Shown piece by piece: positions 1 to 11,854 of a stretch of 64,000 nucleotides of DNA; the stretch's first letter is position 1; every line of letters begins with the position of its first letter. The position numbers and the translations under genes were made by a program. This stretch comes from Clarireedia homoeocarpa (Eukaryota > Ascomycota > Leotiomycetes > Helotiales > Rutstroemiaceae). The stretch is from NCBI GenBank assembly GCA_001465935.1, contig LNKV01000067.1:23854-87853 (forward strand). Reading direction: 5' to 3'. The notes beneath the pieces were generated by a model. The model was given only the letters and a program-made list of their open reading frames with translations. It did no database searches and had not been told where the DNA came from.

Positions 1-737
1 CACTTTTCGTTGATTCTTGCCATCTGCCTAAATATTTACTCTAATGCGTAGTTGCTTGTTCCAAACACCCGTTTGATGCCCATTGAATGGGTTGGCAATG
101 TTGCATTGTGTTTGTTTAAAACTCATTTCATTAACATTCCTCTAGTTCAGGCAAGTGAAGATACAATTATCCTGACTTTCAACCTTACTCCGAACATAGC
201 ATCAACACATGATTCTTTGTGTGCAGTGAGAAAGCCTCAGTGCCAACGGGTCATGGTATTTAGTTTAAAGCTCAGAGCCCCTATACTAGATCCACCATTC
301 ACTGAAGATAAGGGGAGATTTTGCGCTCCATGTGTCCCTAGTGACATGAACTTAACATCTCAGGAGTTGCTACCAAAAGCGTTAGCGGACGTACCTGAAG
401 TGATTGCCCATAGTGGAATTTTACAACGCATATGACCCCCATGACGAGCTATTTTCGTCATTCCTGGTGCTGTAGTGTCGGCTTCACAATAACATAAGTA
501 GAACTGGAATTCCAGAAGCGAGTCGATTTCGTCTAATGCACTATCCAAATAAGTCAGAAAAGCTTCACTTTTTCTTTTCAAAGTTGACTAAGAAGCAACT
601 CACAAAGATACCTCGAATTTATCATTCCAGATGAAATTAGGAAGATTCTCACTAGGTTCCACACACCTCGTCATCATCGTTTTTGAGAATCGTGGAACTG
701 TATTCTCGGTGCTTGTAGCTGTTAAAATGCACTCAAT
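1..737. other. intergenic, no supported gene
   Basis: I see no coherent gene here. Short open frames exist on both strands (for example minus 360-581), but none has a plausible start, splice partner or family motif. The right end abuts the stop codon of the minus-strand kinase gene. Confidence 0.4.
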
Positions 738-2770
738 CTATAGCTTTGAGATTTCATTTCTAAACCAGCTTCTTTGAGACGTCATGGGTGTGAGTGACAG
801 TACTACAACGTATTAGTAAATGCATATTATAAAGTCTTTGACATACCTGTCAATATAACATCTACGCCCATAATGTTCTTCTGTGATTCCAAGAACAGTT
901 TATTTGGAGGTCTTTCTAATGACGGTCTCCAACTAGCAACGTCATCTGTCTGAAGAGGCAGAGATGAGTATGCATATATGTTATTTGTCTGAAGAGGCAG
1001 AGATGAGTGTGGGAAGTATCCATATACGTCATTTGTCTGAAGAGGCAGAGATGAGTGTGGGAAGTATCCATATATACTTTTTTGTCCTAATCGTTCGTCG
1101 TCTACTTGGTTTATGTCACCAATTACCTTCTCTTGGGGCGATGTGGTGGGTAATTCGTGGTCATCGAGTCGTTGTCTTTTCGGGAGTGAGTAGTGCCCGT
1201 CCTTGTTCCTCGCCACTTTTGGAGATGTCTTGTCAGGCAGTTCGGCTTTTCTTCTCGATCGCTGCGGCTTATTAGAACCGGGGTTTCTAGACTCGGTGCT
1301 TACAAGCCCTTCCTGTACGCTTTTAGATCTTCTAAGATCAGCTGTATCAAATGCATCGTAGTTTTCTCTACCAGAGTTAGCGTACGGTGTGCTGAGACGC
1401 GGCTCGAAAATTGCGCCTTCCGTATACGTAGAATGCCTCGAAGAATTGCTTGTATTGACCGTGGGGTGCGTAGACAATTCCAAGCTCTTCGAAACCTTTA
1501 GTGGCGTAGTGGACTAGAAAATCTCTCACTATCCGTCCTTTCTCTTCTTTCTGCATCAATTGAACTTCTGCATGGTCTCCTATTACCAAATGACAAGGAT
1601 CGATCTCGTCTGTCTTCCTCATATGGACAGTCATCTTCCTGGCCAGTCTTTTCTTCCTCGGGTTCTGTGATTCTTCCGTTGATGTCCCCAATCCCAATTT
1701 CCCCCAGAGGATGGTCTTGCATGCCCATAGACGCCGCTTGAGGACTACACCCTGCTTCAACATCATTGGATGGAGGGTTATTGTGATTTTCAGTATTGTG
1801 CAATTCTGAAGTTTTGAGTGCATTTTGGAATGACCCTTCCTGGATCCAAGAAGCTTGCTGTATCTCATCAGCTTTGGGTCGGAGTCTAGGCAGTGGTACT
1901 AGAATATTTTTTATGAAATGAATCCCTTCGCAACTTGTATGGAGTCTTAGAGGCTCTTCTGGGAAACCCCCTCCTTGACAAAACGAAATGAGGTCGTTGG
2001 GGGCCAGAAATGGGACTTGACGAGTGACCATTTGGTAGACTACACATCCATATGACCATATATCGACTGCATTTGTGTATGTGCCACTCTCATCATCGAG
2101 CTCTTCATCCTTGAGGTAAGAATAAACCTCTGGCGCAAGATAATGTTGAGTTCCAGTGAAGGTTTGTAAAACGGTATCTTGGCTTGAGCGCTTGGTAATA
2201 CCGAAATCACCAATTTTCACCCATCAATTCGGGAATCTTTGAGCCACAAAAATGTTCTATTGGGTTGAAAAAGCTGTTAGTAGGAGTAGAGTATCATGAA
2301 GCATTATACAGACAATTTCAGTAACAGTGAGCCAAGTGACCAAGGTCTTTTAAAATACGTACTTGCGGCTTAAGATCCCTATGTGTGAAATTCTCTTCGT
2401 GCATAATTCGCAATCCTTCAGCAAGTTGAAAGGCTACTGTTCGAGCATCGTCTTCCGTCAGGTCTTCATTGATGAACTGAATTAACGTGCCGAGAGGAAA
2501 GTATTTCATAGCAAGATATATCGTATCATCGTCCTCGAACCGTTTCACGGCCCTGGAACTATGGGCACCGCCAATTTCTTTCTCCAGGCGGACGCTTCCA
2601 CATACTCCGGCACCGAGCAGAGGGCTCTGTGGAGACCATCTTCTGACAATCGGAACCCTACGGACCCCTCTCGCCCAGTCTGCCTGATATGATGTATGTA
2701 CAACATAACGCGGATTGGTCTCAAATAAAGCTTCAAGTTTCCAGTCGCTTAGATCACGGAGATCGGACAT
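738..2770 (-). pseudogene. Ser/Thr protein kinase gene with nonsense, deletion and frame lesions
   Basis: This reads as a fungal Ser/Thr kinase on the minus strand. Exon 1 (2770-2363) begins MSDLRDLSDWKLEALFE and holds a glycine loop (LGAGVCGSV), the RAVKR lysine and HRDLKPQ. An intron (2362-2257) follows, then NIFVAQ, the DFG region (KIGDFGITKR) and APE, and a disordered tail with a 16-residue repeat. Three lesions are visible. An in-frame TGA (2226-2224) sits where relatives have the first Trp of WWVKIGDFG. About 35-40 residues, including helix C, are missing between AVKR and FEDDDTIYLAM with no intron to explain it. The frame stops at 1498 and the tail continues in another frame. A last short intron (846-803) leads to a stop at 738. 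It may be a recent pseudogene, or some lesions may be sequence errors. It is transcribed away from the 3156 gene. Confidence 0.7.
946..1076 (-). repeat. 48-bp tandem repeat encoding YGYFPHSSLPLQTNDV
   Basis: Two near-identical 48-bp units and a shorter third copy lie in the kinase gene's C-terminal tail. Each encodes a 16-residue peptide of the type YGYFPHSSLPLQTN. The unit length is a multiple of three, so copy number can change without shifting the frame. Confidence 0.8.
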
Positions 2771-3155
2771 TCAGGTGTCTGTCGTGGAATAACAGCCTCG
2801 CGGCAACTGATCTCGCAAAACAAAATGATTGTTCCTTTGCAAGAAAAATACAACACTTGGTGGCAGATGGGAGAGTCTAGGAAATGCTTCGATCTGAAGT
2901 CAAAATCGAGATGTCTTCATCGCCGGGTCGCGACGCGCGCCCACATGTGCGACCGTGGCTGTGCCCAATGTAACCTACCAGTGTTGTACTTCGTACATCC
3001 AATGATGGGAACAGCCTGATGTTATTTGTCGAGTTTATCTTCCTTCCATATCTCCATCTTCCCTTTTTCTCCCGTAGAAGATGTCAAGCCACAATCAAGT
3101 CTGCACCTGATCAAATTAACATATATGGCTATTCAGCCCAGATATCATCTCCCAT
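2771..3155. promoter_or_regulatory. shared promoter interval of the head-to-head kinase pair
   Basis: This 385-bp interval separates the start codons of two divergently transcribed kinase-family genes. It probably contains both promoters. I identified no individual factor-binding site. Confidence 0.4.
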
Positions 3156-4868
3156 ATGGATATCTTCGCGAATTCTGCGGGTATTGCAGACATGTGCATC
3201 AGGTACGGCTGAGTTCTGGTCTTCCCGGTATATCATATCACATTTTTGACCTGTTTTAGTAGATATGGGAACAAACTCCTACAGACTTGCAAGTCTTTTA
3301 ATCACGCAGACACGGAGATCCGGGAAGCAATTCTGCGCCTTGAATCTTTATGGCTGAAAATACAGCGGCAGCTTGAATTTTTGACAAAGATCTGGCGAAA
3401 CCTTGATGAGAGCTACCAAATCCATCAGCACACAGTTCTCCAAGTACTTCAAGGAAAAGCCCAGGCCGCAACGTCTCTGATCGAAGGGCTCTTTGCTGAT
3501 CCTAAATTGGTATCCGGGAGCTCGACTTGGCATACGGTACAACAGACAAGCGACGTGAGATATGCAAAATATGCACTGATGATTAAAGATAACCTGGAAT
3601 CGATCCTCAAAGAACTCAAAGAATGGTCTGAAATATTCGATATATCCTGGTATCTCATCATCTCGCTCTCAGGGAAGGAGATTGACCAGCAACTTCAGCC
3701 AGTTGCGGTGGAAGAGCCGGAACCGCTGTCAACACTCAAAAAGTTTAGAAGGACGATTTCCTTGAGCCTAAGAGATGATGCCGAGCAGGGAAAGATGACC
3801 GTTTTCCTACCCATGAACTTCTTCAGCGGTAGTCATGAAAGTATTGAGAATACCGGAGCTGAAATTTGGCTGCAACAGGAACCTGAGGATGACTTTCGCT
3901 ATGTTGTTGACAAAGAAAGCAGTATATCGACACTGGCTGATCTTTGTAAGTTGGCTAAGATTTTGAGGCTTGTGGATCCATTCGTCTTTAATGTTCTGAA
4001 ATGCGAAGGGTTAGTGAGAGCTTCGCCCGGTGCGTACCATCTGGCATCCAACCGGTTCGCATTCTCGATTCCGAAGAGCCTGAAGCAACCACAGTGCCTT
4101 CGGAACTTCATTCTGTCCGCTCCACATCATTACCCACTGAACGAAAGGTTTCGTCTTTCAAACCAACTGGCCAAAGCAATTATGTTTGTCCACTCTGCAG
4201 GGTTTGTTCACAAGAATATCCGTCCAGAAACTGTGCTCTTGTTCCAGACCAACGAATCGAAGGAGGATTCTCTATTTGCCTTTCTCATTGGATTTGAAAG
4301 TCTTCGCCTTGCGGATGGCAATACAATTTACCAAGGAGATAACTTGTGGGAGAGGAACATATATCGTCATCCTACACGTCAAGGCGGACAGCCAGGAATG
4401 AATTATGTAATGCAGCATGATATATACTCACTTGGGGTCTGCTTACTGGAAATTGGACTTGGAGAATCCCTTGTTTTGCCTCAACCTGCGGGAAAGGAAT
4501 CAAAACCAAATGTTTCCTTGCTGGCCGATATCGATTTCACGAGGAAAGATCGACGGAAGACAGCTTTCGAAATCAAGAGGACATTGGTAAAGCTGGCTCA
4601 AGAACGGTTGCCATCCAAAATGGGCCGCAGATTCAACGAGATCGTCGTAACTTGCTTGACTTGTCTGGACAAGACTGACAATTTGTTCGGGGATGAAAAG
4701 GAATTCCTGGACGAGAACGGTGTTCTCGTGGGTGTCCGATTTATCGAAAAGGCAAGGCCCTCCATACAGGGAGACATGTTAATCATAACTCCACTTGCTG
4801 ACGCAGATAGATTCTCACGAAGCTCCTGGAGCTCAAAGTGTAGCCAACCGAGGCAGAGCGTACAGTAG
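3156..4868 (+). CDS. Het-s/LopB-like helical domain plus pseudokinase protein
   Basis: The best model is join(3156..3202, 3263..4868). The first exon encodes MDIFANSAGIADMCI, and a GTACGG...TAGTAG intron joins it to RYGNKLLQTCKSF, restoring the usual start of this fungal family. Residues about 1-170 are helical and resemble the N-terminus often annotated Het-s/LopB or HeLo-like; such domains can act in membrane-targeting cell-death proteins. The C-terminal half is a kinase fold without catalytic residues: the HRD site reads HKNIRPE and the DFG site reads IGFES, so I infer a pseudokinase. It ends normally at TAG 4866-4868. A role in signalling or regulated cell death follows from the family, not from this sequence. 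Confidence 0.72.
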
Positions 4869-5663
4869 TAAGTGTCTGACCAACTTCGGAAGCGAAATTT
4901 GGACATTAAAAATCCATACTTTATATACGCTCAGTAGAATAGCGATCACAAAAGTACATATTGTAGTCGAATATCGAAGTTCTGGAGCCAGTCGGATAGT
5001 TAGTTAGTATATGCAATGCTAATCAAGACACAACAACATATTCCCTGATTCGTGAAGCTCAAAAGCGATAGTTATGCAGATTCTGCAGCCTATCCTCCGA
5101 AGTCTTATCCGATGGAACAAAAGACGTGTGGCTGCCAAAGAATTTTCACATGAATCACTTCGGGATATTGCTGCCGGGCCGGTATCCACAACTAGAGCTA
5201 CTCAACTAGAGTAGAGTTATGACGTTACTCTCTAAAATTCCTGCTGTGAAGTCAAAGGATATCACGGATCGAGGATGAGAATCAACTACTCGAGCACCGC
5301 CAATTACATAAAATGTGTGCAAGAGCTACTATGGAAGTCCGAAGCTCCCATGTCAACTGCCCACATGCGCCAGCTGGGTGGTTGTGGTAACTCATAGCAA
5401 TTGGCCACTAGCATCGGTGACGCAGTACCCCTCGATTAGCTTGTAACCTGCCCTGCCTTGCCTTGGCTTGCATTATTTGAAATTTTGGGAATATCTACAA
5501 CTTCATCGCAACCTCAATTTGCAAATCACACCTATTCTTTCTTACCACTTTATCAGTTAACGTGAACCTTGACCTTTGTTTGTATTTAAAGGCAAGAATA
5601 CAATCATAATTTTAATAACTTACCACTCCAAAGAACTTTCGTCAACCCAAAACAAACGCAAAA
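4869..5663. other. intergenic region and phosphoketolase promoter
   Basis: No gene is seen. The right half should hold the phosphoketolase promoter and 5' leader. The last 80 bases are A-rich with scattered CAA and AAC, typical of a fungal leader. Confidence 0.4.
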
Positions 5664-8600
5664 ATGCCCGGAGAAGTAATAGACAGACCAAACCCACCAG
5701 CATTGCCATCCAATATCCCGGATACAGTCAATGAGCTGGCGGTCAAGCTGGAGAAGATTGATATTTCTGAAAATGATTTACGAGGTCTTGAGGAATTTCG
5801 GAGAGCAAGCAATTACATTGCCGCTGGTGAGCACCTACCCCACTACAAAGAAACCAAGTACAAATCTAATGATACCAGCTATGATCTTCCTCGCCGACAA
5901 TGCTATGATGGAGAGGGATCTCACATTTGATGATATCAAGCCAAGGCATGCCTTCTCTCCTCGAGATGTAAGCAAAAACTAACATCAAGCAGGCTTCTGG
6001 GACACTGGGGAACATGCCCCGGTCTTACTCTTGTTTATGCACACCTTAACTACCTCACCCGAAAGAACGATCTTAACATGATCTACGTTGTAGGCCCAGG
6101 CCATGGAGCGCCTGCAATTCTGGCCTCTCTCTGGTTAGAAGGCAGTCTGGGAGCTTTCTACCCACAATACTCCATGACCAAACAAGGTCTACACAACCTC
6201 ATCACGGGATTCAGTACTCCTCATGGATTCCCATCCCATATTAACGCTGAAACTCCCGGTTCCATTCATGAAGGTGGCGAACTTGGTTATGCACTTTCCG
6301 TTGCTTTTGGTGCTGTCATGGATAACCCTGATTTGATTGTGACCTGTATTGTCGGTGATGGCGAGGCAGAGACTGGACCAACTGCTACAGCCTGGCATGC
6401 GGCCAAATATATTGATCCTGCAGAGTCTGGAGCTGTCATTCCAATTGTCCACGTTAATGGATTCAAGATCTCTGAGAGGACAATCTACGGCTGCATGGAT
6501 GACAAGGAAATGGTTACGCTATTCACAGGTTATGGATACCAGGTTCGATTTGTTGAAGATCTTGAGGATATTGTAAGTTGTACAAGAATGACTGCTGAAT
6601 TGTGCTAACTTGAGTCAGGATCGCGATCTTGCAACTAGCATGCAATGGGCACTTGACGAGATTCGAAAGATTCAAAAGGCGGCTAGATCTGGCAAACCAA
6701 TCATGAAGCCAAGAGTAAGTTTTCTAAAAATTGAACAACGGCATTAGGCTAATTCTTCACAGTGGCCAGTCATCATCATGCGCACACCTAAAGGCTGGAG
6801 TGGACCCAAAAAAGTCAACGGAGAGTTCGTTGAAGGGTCATTCCACGCCCATCAAGTTCCTCTCATGGCCGCCAAGACTGACAAGGACCAACTCGCTGAC
6901 CTTCAAAAATGGCTTCTCTCATATGGTCCAGACAGGCTCTTCACTGAGAGCGGTGATATAATTGACTCAATAAAAAGCATCATCCCAGTTGAACCTCACA
7001 AGAAACTCGGTCAGAGAGTCGAAACCTACCAACACCACGAAGCTCTGTCAGTTCCCGACTGGAAGAAGTACGCTGTTGAGAAAGGTTCGGAAGTTTCATG
7101 CATGAAAGCTATCGGTGAACTTATTGACCAGACTTTCGTGGATAACCCGAAATCGATCCGTCTGTTCTCTCCCGATGAACTCGTTAGTAACAAACTTGAC
7201 GCTGTTTTCAACCACACTGGGCGTGATTTCCAATGGGATGAATTCTCTCATGCTAAAGGCGGCCGTGTCATTGAAATTCTCAGTGAACATACATGTCAAG
7301 GAATGCTTCAGGGTATGTTTTATGACACCTTCAACTACCACTCCTAGTCATTTTTTTCTAACAATCACAGGATATACCTTGACCGGCCGTACTGGTATCT
7401 TCCCCAGTTACGAAAGTTTCTTGGGTATTATCCACACCATGATGATCCAATACAGCAAATTCAACAAGATGGCAAGAGAAACAGGGTGGAGAAATGATCT
7501 TTCTGGTCTTAACTATCTTGAAACTTCAACATGGACAAGGCAAGAACACAATGGATACTCTCAGTAAGTAATCTCTTGGTATATATTTCACTTTGTTTTA
7601 TGAGGCGCCGCCCATCATACTCACTGATGGGGTGTTCTACTGACCATGCCCCTCCGTGACCTTTAAAGTCTACATATGTAAATTATCAATTACTGATACT
7701 CGACCATCTAGTCAAAATCCCAGCTTCATTGGCGCTGTTCTTAACCTCAAGCCAGAATTGGCCAGAGTTTATCTCCCACCCGATGCTGTATGTCCTCCCG
7801 TCCCTCGTGAGATCTCTTCCTATGGCCTTTCATCCCCTAAACCACCACTCGACTCTTGGTTTCACTTCCCCTCCAGTCTTCTATCCGCTTCTACTCCTTC
7901 TCTAACCACGCACTAATAATCTCAGAATACATTCCTCTCCACAATCGCCCATTGCCTCCGCTCCCGCAACTACATAAATCTAATGGTCGGTTCGAAGCAA
8001 CCTCAGCCCGTCTTCCTCTCCCCCGAAGAAGCAGACAAGCACTGCCAAGCCGGCGCCTCGATCTGGAAATTCGCATCCACCGACGACGGAATCGACCCCG
8101 ACGTCGTCCTCGTCGGCATCGGCTCCGAGCTTACCTTCGAAGTCGTCTCCGCCGCCTCGCTCCTACGTAAACTCTGCCCCGCTCTGCGCGTGCGCGTCGT
8201 AAACGTCACCGACCTTATGATTCTCGAGGCTGAGACTTTGCACCCGCATAGTTTGACGCACGAGGAGTTCGAGAGCCTGTTTACGAAGGATCGCCCCATT
8301 CATTTCAACTATCACGGATATGCAACTGAGATCAAGGGATTGCTGTTCGGTAGACCCAATGTGGATAGAGTTACGATCGGCTCGTATAAAGAGGAAGGGT
8401 CGACGACAACGCCGTTCGATATGATGTTGAGGAATGAGGTTAGCAGATACCATATTATGGAAAGAGCAATCAAAGGGGGTGCGAGGAGAAATGAGAAGGT
8501 CAATTTGGATATGGCTTTGTTGCTGGGGGATATTAGACATCAGATTACCAAGGTGCAGGAGCACATCATGAAGTTTGGAACAGATCCCGAGGGAACTTTT

Positions 8601-8702
8601 GATGTGCCTGGGTTTGAGGGAACCGACTTTGAAGGTACTGGAAAGGCTAAGGGTGGAGATGGAAAGGGGGTTAATAAGGAAGAAGGTTTTTTCGTTAATT
8701 AA
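5664..8702 (+). CDS. xylulose-5-phosphate/fructose-6-phosphate phosphoketolase
   Basis: The enzyme uses thiamine diphosphate to cleave xylulose-5-P or fructose-6-P to acetyl-phosphate plus a triose or tetrose phosphate. The model has eight exons: 5664..5826, 5879..5945, 5993..6572, 6619..6714, 6763..7312, 7371..7563, 7712..7787, 7926..8702, giving 833 residues, close to the usual family size. Recognisable motifs are LLGHWGTCPGL, the family signature EGGELGYALS, the cofactor-binding GDGEAETGPTA, and the conserved QGYTLTGRTGIFPSYE and TWTRQEHNGYSHQNPSF blocks. Intron 2 (5946-5992) appears to use a GC donor. The start is well supported because exon 1 matches the N-terminal helix and phase is kept at every junction. 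Expected location is the cytosol. Confidence 0.95.
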
Positions 8703-9311
8703 ATACGATGATTTTGGAAAGAATAACAGGAAGGCTAGAAGTAGAGTAGGAGAGGAGAGCCATGGTACATATCATAATGAATTTCAAGCCCTCTTTTAAT
8801 TTGATAAAGCATATATTGGCATCCAGAGATCACTCTTCTTGTTTCGAACTCCACTCATGGTTCAAGCTCTCAGTAATCTGTGCAGGCTCCTCAGTGAGTT
8901 ACGGGCACATGCAGACTGTGGAGGTATTCGAGTCATCTGGTCATATTGAGTTTGGACGTGGTGGCTAAAGAAATTTCTCCCATATTGACGACATAACTCA
9001 TCCCGGATCCAACTCGAATGCGAAAGAACCTCTAATATTATTATCGTCCGGTTCCCCACTATCCCAACAAGGTGGGTAAAGTAAGTCCTGAGGCAGATCG
9101 TCCGCCAAAGGGTGCGGTATTGCTGTAGAGGAAGAGCCTATCCCACCTCTAGCCATTTCCCTATATACGGCGCTTTATCAGTGTTGATCTGGATATATAA
9201 ATTAAAAGAAGCCTGTGCGGAAGACTCACATAAGCTGAGCACATGGTGCACGGTTAAGGGCGCTAGATAATACTGGCCGCGGAGTATCTGGAGGTCGGTG
9301 AGATTGTGTGG
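8703..9311. other. convergent intergenic region
   Basis: This is the 3' flank of two convergent genes (phosphoketolase and the ankyrin protein). No gene or repeat is recognised. Confidence 0.45.
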
Positions 9312-11854
9312 TTAGCCCGGGTTGTTCGTCAGCCCTGCGAAGGGTTGTGCGCTGAGGTTGCTGCGCAGATGAGCTTCTAGTGCCGAAGTTCGAAATGTGA
9401 GTGATGATGCATGCTGATTTCCCCTAGAGGGATCGAGGTTTTTGTTGAAAGTATTTAGGATACTGCTGTCACGATACGGTTTGTTGGCAGATTGAAAGAA
9501 TCCGTCTTCATACCACATTGAATAACCCAAGCTACCCAACCAAGTGGCTTCTTCTGTCCATTGTGTCTGAATATCCGGGTTGGCCTCTAAGTTGTAATAT
9601 GCCATTTCATAATCCTCTGGAAGTGTGGGTAACCAATGTGGAGCAGCTGGAACTGGCCTAACACGCCTTGCAGAAGGCTCTCCAGGCATTGCGAATTCAC
9701 TATGAATTGGCACAAGAGGTTCTCCCCGCAATTCAATACCATCTAACTCAAAGAGGTCCTGATGAGATAATTCATACACCGGCTCACTATCATATAAATC
9801 TCTGGGGCCCTCCCCGCAATAAAACCCACGTTCAGGAGGACCGCTGGAAGTAGCAGCTGGCACGAGGAGGCGTGCCGATTTTTTCTTCTTAATCATCATA
9901 GGACTCGTCTCAATACCGACAAAAATTTTTTCTGTGAGGATTGGACTTTCGATAGCCTTATCCCTAAAGCTTTTCCCTGCAGCTCCTACATTCTTCATAC
10001 AGTACTCTTCAAATTCGGTTGGGTCAAATTTCGCGCCACTGTCGGCTAGGAGATTTGCGCAACATAGAATTCGTGAAAATCTGGCGTGGTCCTTTTCTCC
10101 AGGCATTTGTTTTGCGATATGACCAAGGATACTGCGACCTGTGGGCCCTTCTTGTGTCCTGACATTGGGATTGGCGCCGTGGTGTAACAACGATAGCACT
10201 ATATCTGGGTATCCTCGAGCTGCAGCTATCGCCAAAGCTGTTAGTCCATCTTTATTCCTCACATGCAATCTTACATGTTGATAGTCTTCATCTATGAGTT
10301 TATCCACGAGTGGACATAGGCCGCCATAATCAAGATCCAGCGCTTTTATAGCCTCGATCAGTGACAAATCCAGCTCTTCCACGCTAGCAAACTGTGGGTA
10401 CTGTCGAATACCTTCCTCAAGCATTCTATCGGTAACTGATCTTCCGTGAAAATCTCGCATGTCGACCTTGAATTGATCACGTATCTCACGATATGCAGGG
10501 TAAGAAGAGCTGAAAAGATCCACCGGCTTAACGACGACATGTAGGAATGTCTCCCCAGAAGTATTGCGCAGGGCAAGGAGGGGTACATCCGAAGCGGTTA
10601 TGACTTTAAGAACATTTTCGATTCGTTTCACATTACCCGCCGCCGCCGCATGATGTAAGGGGGTATTTCCAAATGTGTCTCTAGTCGTAATGTCTCCCAA
10701 GAGTCCTTCTGAGCCGCATTGGTTACGGAAAAGCTCGTGTATGGCTGTGAAACCACACAACTCGCACTTTGAAACACCGAAGATGTCTGAAAGATTGAAT
10801 TTGCAGCAAGGTCGTTGATGTAACGATCTCATGCAAGTGCTCATGGAACTTGTGCCTATGGGTGTGGGCTGAATTACAGCTTCATCCACAATCATGTCGC
10901 GAATCCATTGTTCCATGTCATACATGGAAACATTTCTGGATATAGATGATCCCCTAGATGAAATGCTCATCGCAGACACTAGGCTCGATCTGACTGAATT
11001 GGTCATTGAAAGGACCGAATTGACATGTCGCGATGCACGGAATATTCCAGAAGATATACGTGTGCTCATTGTTTTGAAACTAGCATTAGAGACACGATGA
11101 GTAGGCGGGTTGGATTTCTGCTGATCTGAGACTCTGGTTTGCGAAATATCTCCAGCTGTAGAAAGTGGCGGCTTGTCCAATTCCGAAAGAAGACCTTCGA
11201 TACCACTAACTTGACCGAGGTCAACATGGACTTCTTTGTCGCTATCTCGATCCTCTCTTGTGGCTGATGGTGCTTGCCCACTCAGCGGACTTGGATTCAA
11301 CTGTGTATTGGAGTACCATGATCCAATCTCAGGCATTGATACATGGGTAGGTACCCCAAAGGGCAGCAATGCCTCGTAGTTCCAGTGCGCAAAAGGATCA
11401 TAAAAAGGACTCGCTGTAAATAGTGTTGGTGATGGAACGGAGACATTTTCTGTGGAATTGCGTGCTGTTAAGGGCCCCTCCGGCAACCCTTGATGTTCTC
11501 TTCTGGACTTCAGCTTGCGGAAAGCATGCTTCCTACACAGCTTCCATACAGCAAGACGAGCTTTGCCTTGGCCAATTCCCGATGGCCTGTAGATCCGCTG
11601 GTTTTTCTTGATATTTGGCAATAACGTGCTCAATTGAGCCTGGATATTCCTACGGCTGAAGGGAGATTAGAATGTATTTTCCTTTGCAGTGGCTGGACTA
11701 CTCACCATGGATCAAACCCATCAGCGGAAATGAGCTCTCGGATTTGATGATAATTCAATGTAGTCATCAAATACAGCCTTACAAGCTTTCTCTTCCGCGA
11801 GGCTGTCCATGGAATTTTGGGTCGACCACCCACTTTCTGCTTTTCAGAACCCAT
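9312..11854 (-). CDS. Clr5-domain and ankyrin-repeat protein
   Basis: The model is complement(join(9312..11649, 11706..11854)), 828 residues. Exon 1 starts MGSEKQKVGGRPKIPWT and continues RKRKLVRLYLMTTLNYHQI; with the start of exon 2 (NIQAQLSTLLPNIKKNQRIY) it forms a Clr5 domain, a fungal N-terminal helical domain seen in many uncharacterised proteins. The middle contains ankyrin repeats, clearest in DTFGNTPLHHAAAAGNVKRI and NKDGLTALAIAAARGYPDIV. The tail is Pro/Ser-rich and unassigned. The intron has GTGAGT and CCGTAG borders and keeps the frame. Function is unknown; DNA binding or protein scaffolding is possible but not shown. Confidence 0.85.
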
